Assembly: GCF_030817015.1 (NCBI RefSeq)
Contig: NZ_JAUSYS010000001.1
Location: forward strand, 682,001-746,000
Source: Arthrobacter sp. V1I7
GTDB lineage: Bacteria; Actinomycetota; Actinomycetes; Actinomycetales; Micrococcaceae
Direction of reading: 5' to 3'
Length of the DNA: 64,000 nt
Translations under genes and position numbers: made by a program
The notes under the pieces: generated by a model
The model's input: the letters and a program-made list of their open reading frames with translations, nothing else
What the model was told of the DNA's origin: nothing
Database searches by the model: none
Shown: positions 1 through 9,227 of the stretch, one piece after another
Layout: each line of letters opens with the position of its first letter
How positions within the stretch are numbered: the stretch's first letter is position 1

Positions 1-112
1 CGTCCTCGAGATTCCGCCAGATAGCCGAGCCGACGAGCCCCCGATGGCCCGCTACATAGAACGTCGATGCACGGTCCAGCGGGGCGGGTTCGAAGGTGAC
101 CGCTGCCCCCAC
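1..112 (-). CDS. fcl: GDP-L-fucose synthase, N-terminal fragment (runs off the window)
   Basis: Only about 37 codons are inside the window. The minus-strand reading from a GTG at 112 gives a short leader followed by FYVAGHRGLVGSAIWRNLE, the NAD(P)-binding N-terminus typical of GDP-L-fucose synthase (GDP-4-keto-6-deoxymannose 3,5-epimerase/4-reductase). It would take the product of the adjacent gmd gene on to GDP-L-fucose. The GTG overlaps the last base of the gmd stop codon (TAGTG), so the two are translationally coupled. The GlyxxGlyxxGly-like motif (GHRGLVG) is visible. The rest of the gene, including the catalytic Ser-Tyr-Lys, lies outside the window, so integrity cannot be judged. Confidence 0.85.
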   Translation of the reverse strand, partial: MGAAVTFEPAPLDRASTFYVAGHRGLVGSAIWRNLED

Positions 113-1140
113 TAGATTTTCCAGCTCTCGAGGTCGACGCTGTCGATCCAGCTGTCACCGGCATGCTTCAAGGCCTCGATATCGGCGTCCACCATGATGC
201 GGGCGAGCTCCGGCGTGTGGACGGATGCCTTCCAGCCGAGTTTTTCCTGGGCCTTGGAGGCGTCGCCGATCAAGGCGTCAACTTCGGTCGGCCGGAGGTA
301 TCGTTCGTCGAACCGGACGTGGTCCTCCCAGTTCAGGCCCGCGTGGTCGAAGGAGATCTGCAGGAAGTCACGGACCGTGTAGTCGCCGCCGGTCGCGAGC
401 ACGAAGTCCTCCGGCTCGTCGGCCTGAAGCATCCGCCACATGCCTTCGACATACTCCGCGGCGTAGCCCCAGTCCCGGACGGCGTCGAGGTTTCCCATGT
501 ACAGCAGATCCTGCTTCCCGGCCTGGATAGCGGCGACGGCGCGGGTGATCTTGCGGGTGACGAAGGTTTCGCCGCGGCGGGGGGACTCATGGTTGAAGAG
601 GATCCCGTTTACCGCGAACATGCCGTAGGCCTCGCGGTAATTCCTGGTGATCCAGTAGCTGTAGACCTTGGCCGCACCGTAAGGGGACCGCGGATAAAAG
701 AGAGTCTCCTCGTTCTGGGGAGGAGGAGTGGCGCCGAACATCTCGGAGGAGGACGCCTGATAGAACTTCGTTTCTATGCCCGACATCCGGACGGCCTCGA
801 GGAGGCGGATGGTGCCCACGCCGGTCGTATCGGCCGTGTGCTCGGGCTCATCAAACGAAACGCGAACGTGGGACTGGGCGGCCAGGTTGTAGACCTCGTC
901 GGGTTTGATTTGGGCCAGCAGCGTGACGAGCCGCGCACCGTCACTCAGGTCGCCGTAATGCAGGAAGAGCGTGGCATTGGGATCGTGCGGATCGATGTAG
1001 AGGTGATCGACCCTGGCGGTGTTGAAGGTCGATGCCCGGCGGATAAGGCCATGCACCTCATACCACTTGCCCAGGAGCAGTTCTGCAAGATATGAGCCAT
1101 CCTGGCCCGTAATGCCGGTGATAAGCGCGCGCTTGGTCAT
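112..1140 (-). CDS. gmd: GDP-mannose 4,6-dehydratase
   Basis: A short-chain dehydrogenase of 342 residues that converts GDP-D-mannose to GDP-4-keto-6-deoxymannose, the first step to GDP-L-fucose or GDP-rhamnose for surface polysaccharide. The N-terminal [12 protein letters not shown] nucleotide-binding motif, the SSSEMFG segment and the catalytic [12 protein letters not shown] (YxxxK) are all present, as is the [14 protein letters not shown] substrate-binding segment. I chose the ATG at 1140 because a GGGGGG Shine-Dalgarno tract sits just upstream; an in-frame ATG at 1152 would add four residues. The gene is intact and coupled to fcl. The left end of an IS1380 element lies only about 40 bp upstream of the start, so the native promoter may have been separated from the gene. 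Confidence 0.95.
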   Translation of the reverse strand: MTKRALITGITGQDGSYLAELLLGKWYEVHGLIRRASTFNTARVDHLYIDPHDPNATLFLHYGDLSDGARLVTLLAQIKPDEVYNLAAQSHVRVSFDEPEHTADTTGVGTIRLLEAVRMSGIETKFYQASSSEMFGATPPPQNEETLFYPRSPYGAAKVYSYWITRNYREAYGMFAVNGILFNHESPRRGETFVTRKITRAVAAIQAGKQDLLYMGNLDAVRDWGYAAEYVEGMWRMLQADEPEDFVLATGGDYTVRDFLQISFDHAGLNWEDHVRFDERYLRPTEVDALIGDASKAQEKLGWKASVHTPELARIMVDADIEALKHAGDSWIDSVDLESWKI

Positions 1141-1230
1141 TTTGCCCCCCATATCTGCGAAAGAATAAAGTGCGCGGGCTTTAGCCCGGGGATTTCATGG
1201 CGGGTGGCTGAGGGTGTGTGTTTAAGCAGG

Positions 1231-1302
1231 GAAAGGGTGCTCTGAGCTGGGAAAATAGTGGTTGTCGAGACCGTTATTTGCCGAGTGAAGGAGCACCCTT
1301 TC
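1231..1302 (+). promoter_or_regulatory. Long-range hairpin that would occlude the transposase ribosome binding site
   Basis: A perfect 12-bp inverted repeat, GAAAGGGTGCTC at 1231-1242 and GAGCACCCTTTC at 1291-1302, ends one base before the transposase ATG (1304). The GAAGGAG Shine-Dalgarno (1287-1293) overlaps the right arm. In transcripts that enter from outside the element the stem could form and hide the ribosome binding site; a transcript starting inside the loop would lack the left arm. Comparable fold-back control is known for IS10 and IS200; its use here is inference. Confidence 0.6.
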
Positions 1303-1303
1303 G

Positions 1304-2746
1304 ATGCAAAAGTCTACCTGTGTTTTTCCGTCGGTTCCGGTCACTTTCACCGGCCAGTCGCTGGTCTCCCACGCCGGGGTGAAGGTCCTGACCGGTTTCA
1401 TGGATGCCCTGGGTTTCGGGGCACTGTGCGAGGACCGGTTGGGCCAGTTCGTTCCCGCAGGCGCGACGCACCGGCCCGGCCGGCTGGTCGGTTCTCTGGC
1501 GGCGATGCTGGCCGCCGGAGGTGAACACGTGTCCGATCTGGACATCCTGCGGGTCTCACCGGGGGTCTTCGGCCAGCTGCCCTCGAACGCGACGGTGTCC
1601 CGGTTTTTCGAACGGACCGTGACGAACCCCGAGCTGTTCGGCTATGGCATCGAAACCCTCACCCGGCAACTGCGCTCCACGGCCTGGGAAGCGGCCGGGA
1701 ACCGGAACCCGGCGTTGTCGGCGACAGCGGCGGATCCGCTCATCCTGGACCTGGACGCCACCCTCGTGGCCTCACACTCGGAGAAGGAAAACGTCGCCGG
1801 CACCTACAAGGGCGGCTACGGCTTCGCCCCCTTCATCGCGTCCTGTGACTACGGTGCCGGTAACGGCACCGGGGAAATCCTCGCCTGCCTGCTGCGGACC
1901 GGCAACGCCGGCGCGAACAGCGCCGATGACCACATCCGCGTCTTCGAGACCGCCGTGTCCGGCCTGCCCGAAGGATTCTTCGACGAGACCGGGGCGCTGG
2001 CCGGAGAGAACGTCCTGGTCCGCACCGACAGCGCCGGAGCCTCAAGGAAGTTCCTCTGGTACCTGCACAGCCGGAACGCCCAGTTCTCCGTCTCCTACCC
2101 CGTCCCCGCGGCCAAAGCCCACATGGTCGATTGGATCAACGACAAGAAGAACTGGCAGCCGGCCCTGGACCAGGCCGGCAACGACCGGACCGATGCCTGG
2201 GTCATCAACGCCACCGACATCATCCCGCTCACCGACTACCCGCCGGGAACGAACCTGTTCCTGCGCGCCGAGCCCCTGCACCCCGGCGCGCAACCGACGC
2301 TGCTGGACATCGACGGGCACCGGATCACCGCGTTCCTGACCAACTCACCGCGCTGGCACGGCCCGTTCCTTGACGCCAGACACCGCGCCCGGGCCCGGTG
2401 CGAAAACCGGATCAAGACCCTGAAAAACACCGGTCTGGGCAAGCTGCCGTTCTTCGACTTCGCCGCGAACCAGGCCTGGGCGTGGATCGCAGCCCTGGCC
2501 TCCAACCTCGTCTCCTGGCTCCAGCTCACCGCGCTCCCCGCCGGCGACCACGCCAAGGGATGGGACATCAAACGCTGGCGCTACCGGCTCTTCGCCACTG
2601 CAGGCAAGATCATCACCCGCGCCAGAAAGAGCTATCTCCTCCTGCCCGGAACGGCACCCGAACACCAACTGATCCACAGATTACTCGAAGCCACCGCAAG
2701 CATCGCGGCGAGCCTCAAGAACCCCACCGCCATCATGCAGACCTGA
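1304..2746 (+). CDS. IS1380-family transposase
   Basis: 480-residue DDE transposase, full length for the family. Candidate acidic catalytic residues are in the segment LILDLDATLVASHSEK (about residue 150, followed by the GYGFAPF block), in VLVRTDSAGASRKFLWYL (about residue 240) and in RARCENRIKTLKNTG (about residue 365), followed by the hydrophobic C-terminal block NQAWAWIAALASNLVSW. The ATG at 1304 is preceded by GAAGGAG. No frameshift or stop is seen, so the element may still be active. It is transcribed away from gmd and towards the 3' end of the glycosyltransferase gene, whose reading frame runs antisense into the transposase stop region. Confidence 0.95.
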   Translation: MQKSTCVFPSVPVTFTGQSLVSHAGVKVLTGFMDALGFGALCEDRLGQFVPAGATHRPGRLVGSLAAMLAAGGEHVSDLDILRVSPGVFGQLPSNATVSRFFERTVTNPELFGYGIETLTRQLRSTAWEAAGNRNPALSATAADPLILDLDATLVASHSEKENVAGTYKGGYGFAPFIASCDYGAGNGTGEILACLLRTGNAGANSADDHIRVFETAVSGLPEGFFDETGALAGENVLVRTDSAGASRKFLWYLHSRNAQFSVSYPVPAAKAHMVDWINDKKNWQPALDQAGNDRTDAWVINATDIIPLTDYPPGTNLFLRAEPLHPGAQPTLLDIDGHRITAFLTNSPRWHGPFLDARHRARARCENRIKTLKNTGLGKLPFFDFAANQAWAWIAALASNLVSWLQLTALPAGDHAKGWDIKRWRYRLFATAGKIITRARKSYLLLPGTAPEHQLIHRLLEATASIAASLKNPTAIMQT

Positions 2747-4147
2747 CGCCCGGAACCAGCCCCATCACTGCGAGCAGACAGACAGCCATCACGGGTACGT
2801 GGAAACCCGCGCCAACCCCGGCGCATGGGACGGTCGAGGGTGCCCGGAATCCGCCCAGACAACACGCCAGCCGCTCAGCCGCCATCAACACCCCGACCGA
2901 CGACCGATGCAAAATCCGGGTTAGGCGGCCCGCCGGTATAAAGCTGTGGATAAAATCGCCGAACTTGGCCATTGCCGTGGCTTCGGACAGTGTCAACTGC
3001 CGGAATTTCAGCCCGTTTTCCCCGAGTTCCCTCGAGAAACTCTCGTCGGAGCCGAGCGCTTCGGCTGCCGCGACCAATGCGGCTGGATTATCCGCATCGA
3101 CCCGCACTCCGGCTGCTGCCGAGACGATCTCTTCGGCCGTAACGCTGCCCGGGTCCGTCGCGGCGAGAACCGGCACGCCTGCGTTGAAATAGGAAGTGAG
3201 TTTACTCGGCACCGACATTTCCCTTACGCCGCGGAGTTCGTTCACCAGAAGGACGTCGGCGGCGGTAAGTGCTGTTTGGAACTCGGCGTCAGGAAGTGAA
3301 TCAACGAATGATATGTTGCCTATTCCTGCTGCGGCCAGCTCCAGGGCCGGCCGCTGATTGCCATCCCCCATCAGGACGAACCGCACGGCGCTGTTGCCTG
3401 CTTCTGCCAGGCGGGCAGCCGCGACGACATTTTCCAGGCCCTGCTTCTTCCCCATGTTCCCGGCGTGAAGAACGATCGTCTCGTGGTCTTTCCAACCGAG
3501 TCTTTCCCGAAGATCCTGCTGCCCGGTTGCCGGAGCCGGCGGGAGATGGGTCCAGTTCCGGATCACGCGGACTTCCCGGCCGGAAATACCCAGGGTGTCG
3601 GTGATGTAGGTGCGGAACCGTTCATGAATCGCCACCACACCGTCCGCACTGCCCAGAATCGAAGACTCGAGGCGGATGGCAAGGCGCGCGAACGGCCCTG
3701 TTGCCATGCTTGTCTCCACAACGCCCCGGCTGTACAGGTCCTGGACCCAGATAAGGCACGGGGTCCTTTTCCTGGAAAGCCGGGCTCTCATGGCCGCAAG
3801 GCCTGTGGAGATGAGGGCAGGGCTGACCAGTACTACGTCGGGCCTGTCCCAGCGGGCGGCCACGACCCGCAACCCGAAAGTCAATTCCAGAAGAATTCTT
3901 CGGAAACCGGTAGGCCTTCGTGGAATATAGTGCCGGAGTCTTTTTACTTCGACCCCATCAGGGATTCATTCTTTTGCCAGCCGTCATAACCCGGTTGACG
4001 TTGCCACTCGGGATAGTGCGGAAAACCGGTGATGACGCTAACCGAGTGGCCGGCCGCGGCGAGGTTTATAGCCAAATTCGTGGTGTACGGGGCATTACCG
4101 GACCGCTCCGGAGCATAATTTAGCCCGATGATGGTGATTCTTGTCAT
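2733..4147 (-). pseudogene. WcaI-like GT4 glycosyltransferase, frameshifted and with an IS-derived C-terminus
   Basis: The N-terminal piece (ATG at 4147) reads MTRITIIGLNYAPERSGNAP and continues through PHYPEW, then hits TAA at about 3943. The downstream frame continues the same protein without a gap: VKRLRHYIPRRPTGFRRI leads into the long open frame ending at 2733 with the donor-binding core (VLHAGNMGKKQGLENVVAAA, DVLLVNELRGVREMSVPSK). Losing one base in the CCCTGATGGGGTC stretch (about 3947-3957) explains the break; restoring it gives GVEVKRLRHYIP. The native 3' end stops at about 2925, where the IS begins, and the last 63 or so residues are encoded by IS DNA. This GT4 family usually transfers a sugar in colanic-acid-like exopolysaccharide assembly, matching the gmd/fcl neighbours. 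A sequencing error could mimic the frameshift, but the IS-made tail is independent of it. Confidence 0.8.
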
Positions 4148-4416
4148 TGAGACCGCCAAATACTGGTTACGAATTACCGCGGATATAGCACCGGCTGCGC
4201 CCTGCACGCCGCCAATGCAACTGCATGTTGCTGACGATCTTATGAACGGCGGGACGGACCCGGCACGAGTATCTACTACTAGTTTTGCCGGAAGCTACGC
4301 GCGCTGGTTGTCGTCGCGACGGCGGTTCGGAATCTTATTGCGTCCAGGGATAATCCACCGGAATCGGCGGAATTACCGCGCGAATTCGAGGCGACATGGA
4401 ACGGGGGGGCGGTGTC

Positions 4417-4875
4417 CTATCGCGTATCGAGGTCTTCAAAGACGAGGAAGGTCTGGGTGTCGAGCACCCCTGGCATTGACTGGAGCTGGTCGAAGATGAC
4501 GCGGCGCAGGTCGATGTTGTCCACGGCGCGGACCAGCAGGATGACGTCGAAGTCCCCGCCCACGAGGGCGATGTGATGCACTTCGGGGATGGCCCGGAGC
4601 AGCTCCCGCAGTTCGCGCCAGGAATGCTGGCGGACCTTGAGGGTCACGTACGCCGATGACTTCAGCCCTGCTTTGATGGGGTCCACGAGCGCCGTGAACT
4701 TGGTCAGGACCCCTTCGCCGGTCAGCCGGGCGATCCGGGTGTAGGCGTGCGCACGCGAGATGTGGACGTTTTCCGCCACCTGCGTCACCGACATCCTGCC
4801 GTCCCGGGTCAGCTCCGCAACGATGGCCCGGTCCACGTCGTCCAGCGGCACTGCCGCCTGCTCCGCCTCCGCCAT
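4417..4875 (-). CDS. Lrp/AsnC-family transcriptional regulator, BkdR-like
   Basis: 152-residue regulator with an N-terminal helix-turn-helix (LDDVDRAIVAELTRDGRMSV, then VAENVHISRAHAYTRIARL) and a C-terminal RAM/AsnC ligand domain (VHHIALVGGDFDVILLVRAVD). The ATG at 4875 has GGGAG about ten bases upstream; an in-frame start at 4908 is possible. It is divergent from the 2-oxoacid dehydrogenase operon at 5035, the usual arrangement for BkdR-type regulators sensing branched-chain amino acids or keto acids; the target is inferred from position. The 270 bp downstream, up to the glycosyltransferase start at 4147, hold no convincing gene and are less GC-rich than the surroundings. Confidence 0.9.
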   Translation of the reverse strand: MAEAEQAAVPLDDVDRAIVAELTRDGRMSVTQVAENVHISRAHAYTRIARLTGEGVLTKFTALVDPIKAGLKSSAYVTLKVRQHSWRELRELLRAIPEVHHIALVGGDFDVILLVRAVDNIDLRRVIFDQLQSMPGVLDTQTFLVFEDLDTR

Positions 4876-5034
4876 TTGTCCACAACTCCCGCCGGTAATC
4901 CAGCTCACACTTACGATTTGTCTTCCAGACTAGGCCTTATTCGGAGACTTCTCCATGATTTGCCGCAGAGGTGGATACGAAACATCGGCGGGCAGCATAC
5001 TGGGGGTGAATAGTGGCTACAGAAGGACGGACCA

Positions 5035-6288
5035 ATGACGATCTCCGCAGACCACACTGCGCAGCACCCGGCCGCTGAGAACCCGGCTCCCGGCGCGACG
5101 GCGGCGGCCCAGGCCGAAACGTCGGACAGGACGCCGGAAGACGCCGCCACCGAGGCCGTCCGCAAGCTCGGCATCACGGTCGAGGATTATATGCTCCCGG
5201 CCAGGCACCAGATCCAGATGGTGGGTCCGGACGGCACCCTGAACCCCCATACCGAGCAGGGCGCCCAGCCCGGCCACGAGTACAGCCTCCCCGGCGATGA
5301 CGAACTCATCGCCGCTTACGAGCAGCTCGTCGTCGGACGCCGGGTCAATGACCAGAACTCCGCCCTCGTCCGGCAGGGCCGGATGGCCGTTTACCCCTCC
5401 AGCCACGGCCAGGAAGCCTGTCAGGTCGCCGCGGCGCTCTGCCTCTCCGACGGCGACTGGATGTTCCCCACGTACCGCGACTCGGTGGCCGTGATGGCCC
5501 GCGGTGTGGACCCCGTCCAGACCATGACGCTGTTCCGGGGCGACTGGCACAGCGGCTACGACCCCGCCAGGCACAAGGTCGGAATCCAGTGCACGCCGCT
5601 GACCACACAGTTGCTCCACGGCGTCGGTGTGGCCCACGCCGCCAAGCTGCGCGGCGAGGACACCGTGGTCCTGGCCATGTGTGGCGACGGCGCCACGAGC
5701 GAGGGTGACTTCCATGAGGCACTGAACTTCGCCGCCGTATTCCACCTGCCCGTGGTCTTCTTCGTCCAGAACAACCAGTACGCGATCTCGGTGCCGCTGG
5801 CGCACCAGTCCGTCGCGCCGTCGCTCGCGCACAAGGCCGTGGGCTACGGCATGGCCGGTGAACGCGTGGACGGCAACGACGTCGTGGCCCTGCTCGCCGT
5901 GCTGGGCCGCGCCGTCAAGCTCGCCCGCGAAGGCTCCGGCCCGCTGCTCGTCGAGGCCCACACCTACCGGATGCAGGCCCACACCAACGCCGACGACGCC
6001 AGCCGCTACCGCCAGGACAGCGAAGTCGCGCAGTGGGTGGCCAAAGACCCGCTCAGCCGGATGAAGACCTACCTGACGGACCGCGGGCTGCTCGACGACG
6101 ACCGCTCCGCTTCGATCGCCGAGAACGCCGAAACCGTTGCCACACAGCTCCGCGAAGGCCTGGGCGAGGAGGTCCCGGTGGAGCCCCAGGACCTCTTCAA
6201 ATACGTCTTCTCCACGCCGACCCCGCAACTGAAGGAACAGTCCGCCCTGCTCGCCGACGAGCTCTCCCGGGAAGAGGCAGCGAAATGA
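5035..6288 (+). CDS. pdhA: 2-oxoacid dehydrogenase E1 component, alpha subunit (pyruvate or branched-chain type)
   Basis: 417-residue thiamine-diphosphate subunit that decarboxylates a 2-oxoacid and passes the acyl group to the lipoyl arm of E2. The ThDP/Mg motif runs from GDGATSEGDFHEALN (about residue 219) to VVFFVQNNQYAISVP (about residue 245), the classic GDG-X(25-30)-NN. The first 60 residues are Ala/Pro rich and variable. AGAAGGACGG precedes the ATG. The stop codon overlaps the E1 beta start (ATGA). The family includes both pyruvate and branched-chain forms; the divergent Lrp regulator favours branched-chain keto acids, but sequence alone does not decide. No E3 gene is adjacent, so lipoamide dehydrogenase must come from elsewhere. 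Confidence 0.9.
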   Translation: MTISADHTAQHPAAENPAPGATAAAQAETSDRTPEDAATEAVRKLGITVEDYMLPARHQIQMVGPDGTLNPHTEQGAQPGHEYSLPGDDELIAAYEQLVVGRRVNDQNSALVRQGRMAVYPSSHGQEACQVAAALCLSDGDWMFPTYRDSVAVMARGVDPVQTMTLFRGDWHSGYDPARHKVGIQCTPLTTQLLHGVGVAHAAKLRGEDTVVLAMCGDGATSEGDFHEALNFAAVFHLPVVFFVQNNQYAISVPLAHQSVAPSLAHKAVGYGMAGERVDGNDVVALLAVLGRAVKLAREGSGPLLVEAHTYRMQAHTNADDASRYRQDSEVAQWVAKDPLSRMKTYLTDRGLLDDDRSASIAENAETVATQLREGLGEEVPVEPQDLFKYVFSTPTPQLKEQSALLADELSREEAAK

Positions 6289-7409
6289 GCCCCACCATCA
6301 CCACCTCCTCCGAGGCGAACGGCAACGTCAGCGCCGCCACGGCCCGGGCGGCCGCGACGGCCGCAGGCGCGGCTGCGCAACATACAGAACCGACCGGCCC
6401 GCAGTCCATCACGCTCGCCAAGGCGCTGAACACTGCCATGGTCGACGCCATGCACGCGGACCCCTCGGTCCTGGTCTTCGGCGAGGACGTCGGCATGCTC
6501 GGCGGCGTCTTCCGCATCACGGACGGGCTCACCAGGACCTTCGGCACGAGCCGCTGCTTCGACACCCCGCTGGCGGAATCCGGGATCGTCGGCATGGCGG
6601 TCGGCATGGCCATGAACGGCATGCGCCCGGTCATCGAGATGCAGTTCGACGCGTTCGCCTACCCGGCCTTCGAGCAGATCGTCAGCCACGTCGCCAAAAT
6701 GCACAACCGCACTAAGGGGGCCGTCAAGCTGCCCATGGTCATCCGGGTTCCCTACGCCGGCGGGATCGGCGGAGTGGAGCACCACTGCGATTCCTCCGAG
6801 GCCTATTACGCCCACACCGCGGGGTTGAAGGTCTTCACCCCGGCCACCGTGGCGGACGGCTACCGGATGCTCCGCGAAGCCATCGACTCGGACGACCCGG
6901 TCATGTTCATGGAGCCCAAGAAGCTCTACTGGTCCAAGGACCAGGTGGATCTGGACGCGCTGCGGGCCGAGCATGCCGCGAACACCGAGCGCGGGACCTC
7001 GTCCGAGGGCCGTGCCGCCGTCGCCCGCCCCGGCACGGACGCAACGCTGATTGCCTACGGACCGTCCGTCCCGACGGCGCTCGCCGCAGCCGCTGCGGCC
7101 GCCGCGGAAGGGCGCTCGCTGGAAGTGATCGACGTCCGGTCGATCGTGCCGTTCGACGACGAAACAGTCTGCGCCTCGGTCCGCAAGACCGGCCGCGCCG
7201 TCGTCATTGCCGAGGCGCATGGCTTCGCGTCCGTGGCCTCCGAGATCGTCGCCCGGGTCCAGGAACGCTGTTTCCACCACCTCGCCGCGCCGATCCGCCG
7301 CGTCACCGGCTTCGATGTGCCCTACCCGGCGCCGAAACTCGAGCACTACTACCTGCCCGGCGTGGACCGCATCCTCGACGCCGTTGACGACCTCCAGTGG
7401 GAAGACTGA
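6285..7409 (+). CDS. 2-oxoacid dehydrogenase E1 component, beta subunit
   Basis: 374-residue partner of the upstream alpha subunit; the alpha2beta2 heterotetramer forms the ThDP active site. Hallmarks are VLVFGEDVGMLGGVFRITDG, the segment RCFDTPLAESGIVGMAVGMA, and the C-terminal transketolase domain (SLEVIDVRSIVPFDDETV, VIAEAHGFASVASEI). The first 40 residues are an Ala/Thr-rich leader. The ATG at 6285 overlaps the alpha-subunit stop as ATGA, which fixes the start, although the open frame extends upstream to 6033. Two bases separate its stop from the E2 start. Confidence 0.9.
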   Translation: MSPTITTSSEANGNVSAATARAAATAAGAAAQHTEPTGPQSITLAKALNTAMVDAMHADPSVLVFGEDVGMLGGVFRITDGLTRTFGTSRCFDTPLAESGIVGMAVGMAMNGMRPVIEMQFDAFAYPAFEQIVSHVAKMHNRTKGAVKLPMVIRVPYAGGIGGVEHHCDSSEAYYAHTAGLKVFTPATVADGYRMLREAIDSDDPVMFMEPKKLYWSKDQVDLDALRAEHAANTERGTSSEGRAAVARPGTDATLIAYGPSVPTALAAAAAAAAEGRSLEVIDVRSIVPFDDETVCASVRKTGRAVVIAEAHGFASVASEIVARVQERCFHHLAAPIRRVTGFDVPYPAPKLEHYYLPGVDRILDAVDDLQWED

Positions 7410-7411
7410 CC

Positions 7412-9070
7412 ATGAGCGAAACGAAAGTATTCCTCCTCCCGGACCTCGGCGAAGGACTCACCGAAGCCGAGCTCGTCAACTGGCTCGTGGCCGTGGGCGA
7501 CGAGATCAGCGTGGACCAGCCCATCGCCGAGGTGGAGACCGCCAAGTCCATGGTGGAGGTGCCCTCCCCGTACGCCGGCACCGTCGCCGTGCTGCACGGC
7601 GAGCCGGGCCAGACCCTCGACGTCGGCAAGCCGCTGATCTCGGTGACGCCTATCGGCTCCGCTCAGGGTTCTTCCCGCGGGGCCGCCGCGGATGATGCCG
7701 CCCCCGCCCCTTCGCCGGACGGCATCGCTGCAAGCAGCATGCCGTCCGGCTCCGACAGCGGCCCCGGACTTCCAAATGCTCGCAAGCTCGCATCGGGTCC
7801 CTCGTCCGGTTCCTTAGATGCCACTCCCGGGGCGGCATCATCCGCGCCGGCTGGGTCTGCGGGTACGTCGCCTTCCGCCGATGCTCAGTCGCCTGCGGCT
7901 GTCGGCTCACCTGATGCGGCTTCTTCCTCGCCTTCTACTGTCGCCGCCCAGGCCTACCGCGAGGAGGAGAAGGCCGGGTCCGGGAATGTGTTGATCGGGT
8001 ACGGGACTCCGGGCGGGAATGGCGTTGCCCGGCGGACCCGGGCTCGCAGGGCTTCCGTGAGCCGGAACCTTCCTGAAGTGTCGGCCGCTGAGAAGGCTGC
8101 CGATGAGCTGTTGCTGATGCGGACCCGGGTGCCTGGGAAGCTGGGGGCGGTTATTTCTCCGCTGGTCCGGCGGATGGCGCGCGAGCATGGGATTGATTTG
8201 GGGGAACTCCAGGGGTCCGGGGCCAGCGGGCTCATTCTGCGGCGCGATGTCGAAGCCGCGATTAAACCGTCTCCGGTGCTTGGGCGCCCGGCGGTGGAGC
8301 GCCCGGCCGTGGAGCCTGCCGCGCCGTCCGCCATCGATTCCCGCACGGGTCTGGGCATCACCGGACGCACGGCCGTCAGGGGAGTGCGGAAGGCCGTTGC
8401 GGCCAACATGGCGCGCAGCCGTTCCGAGATCCCGGAAGCCACCGTCTGGGTGGACGTGGATGCCACGGTGCTCGTCGAGTTGCGTGCCGCCCTGAAGAAA
8501 GCGGATCCGCAGCACACGCCCGGACTGCTCGCCTTCATCGCCCGCTTCGTCACCGCGGGGCTGAAGAAGTTCCCGGAACTCAACACCCGGATTGTCACCA
8601 CCGAAGACGTAGCGGGCGGCACGGTGCAGGAGATCGTAGCCTTCGACGGCGTCAACCTTGGCTTTGCGGCCCAGACCGACCGGGGCCTGATGGTGCCGTC
8701 GGTGCGCAACGCGGACAAGCTCAGCGCCCGTGAACTGGACGCCGAGATCCGCCGGCTCACCGCTGTCGTCCGCGAGGGCAAGGCGACCCCGGCGGAACTG
8801 GGCAGCGGCACTTTCACGCTGAACAACTACGGCGTCTTCGGGGTGGACGGCTCGGCCGCGATCATCAACCACCCCGAGGTGGGAATCCTCGGCGTCGGGC
8901 GGATCATCGACAAGCCGTGGGTGCTCAACGGCGAACTCGCGGTCCGAAAGGTCACGGAGCTGACCCTCACCTTCGATCACCGGGTCTGCGACGGTGGCAC
9001 GGCAGCTGGCTTCCTCCGCTACGTCGCCGACGCGATCGAGAACCCGGGATCGGCGCTCGCGGACATGTGA
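7412..9070 (+). CDS. Dihydrolipoamide acyltransferase (E2) of the 2-oxoacid dehydrogenase complex
   Basis: 552-residue E2 core protein. It has one lipoyl domain at the N-terminus with the modified lysine in [11 protein letters not shown] (about residue 44), a long Ala/Ser/Pro linker (residues about 80-190), a peripheral-subunit-binding domain ([20 protein letters not shown], about residues 247-285) and a C-terminal catalytic domain ending in FDHRVCDGG (about residues 521-529), a variant of the HxxxDG motif. The start at 7412 lies 2 bp after the E1 beta stop. The linker and binding-domain DNA (about 7640-8330) uses many more T- and G-ending codons than the flanks and holds a stretch near 7780 (GCTCGCAAGCTCG) that resembles inserts in cysH and the MenJ-like gene. 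A short repeat ([11 protein letters not shown]) precedes the catalytic domain. Confidence 0.92.
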   Translation: MSETKVFLLPDLGEGLTEAELVNWLVAVGDEISVDQPIAEVETAKSMVEVPSPYAGTVAVLHGEPGQTLDVGKPLISVTPIGSAQGSSRGAAADDAAPAPSPDGIAASSMPSGSDSGPGLPNARKLASGPSSGSLDATPGAASSAPAGSAGTSPSADAQSPAAVGSPDAASSSPSTVAAQAYREEEKAGSGNVLIGYGTPGGNGVARRTRARRASVSRNLPEVSAAEKAADELLLMRTRVPGKLGAVISPLVRRMAREHGIDLGELQGSGASGLILRRDVEAAIKPSPVLGRPAVERPAVEPAAPSAIDSRTGLGITGRTAVRGVRKAVAANMARSRSEIPEATVWVDVDATVLVELRAALKKADPQHTPGLLAFIARFVTAGLKKFPELNTRIVTTEDVAGGTVQEIVAFDGVNLGFAAQTDRGLMVPSVRNADKLSARELDAEIRRLTAVVREGKATPAELGSGTFTLNNYGVFGVDGSAAIINHPEVGILGVGRIIDKPWVLNGELAVRKVTELTLTFDHRVCDGGTAAGFLRYVADAIENPGSALADM

Positions 9071-9190
9071 CTACTTGAGTGCCGAAAACCGGCGGGTCAG
9101 CCATGACACCGGCACGGGCTCCGGCGACGGGCATGGCTCCGGGACTTGTCAGCCGGCCATGGGTAGAATCGAGGCCTGAACATCGCAACA

Positions 9191-9213
9191 CCAACGGCGC
9201 TGAACAGCGTTGG
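9191..9213 (+). promoter_or_regulatory. Short inverted repeat in the leader of the MBL hydrolase gene
   Basis: CCAA-CGG-CGCTG-AA-CAGCG-TTGG can fold into a 9-bp stem with a 3-nt bulge, 14 nt before the start at 9228 and just upstream of the GGAG ribosome binding site. A TAGAAT hexamer at about 9165 could be a -10 box. Function is unknown; it may be an RNA hairpin affecting translation or an operator. Confidence 0.3.
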
Positions 9214-9227
9214 AATATGGAGATTTC

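Larger units (their letters stand above)
1181..2924 (+). mobile_element. IS1380-family insertion sequence, apparently complete
   Basis: About 1.74 kb element carrying one transposase gene. Imperfect terminal inverted repeats can be read at 1182-1198 (TAGCCCGGGGATTTCAT) and, on the complementary strand, at 2924-2907 (CTAACCCGGATTTTGCAT). The size fits the IS1380 family. A clear target-site duplication is not visible: CCGC occurs next to both ends on the minus strand but does not align with equal repeat lengths, so the exact ends are uncertain by a few bases. The element sits between gmd and a glycosyltransferase gene and supplies the 3' end of the latter's reading frame. Confidence 0.8.

Noticed and set aside
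163..1095. Long plus-strand open frame opposite gmd
   Set aside because: It is the antisense shadow of an unmistakable gmd gene; high GC leaves opposite frames open. Similar antisense frames at 5017-6228, 6069-7346, 19863-21212, 42063-43976 and 46517-48424 were dropped for the same reason.
1171..1180. CCGC/GCGG as the target-site duplication of the IS1380 element
   Set aside because: GCGG lies near both ends, but using it gives terminal repeats of unequal offset; the boundary evidence is too weak to state a duplication.
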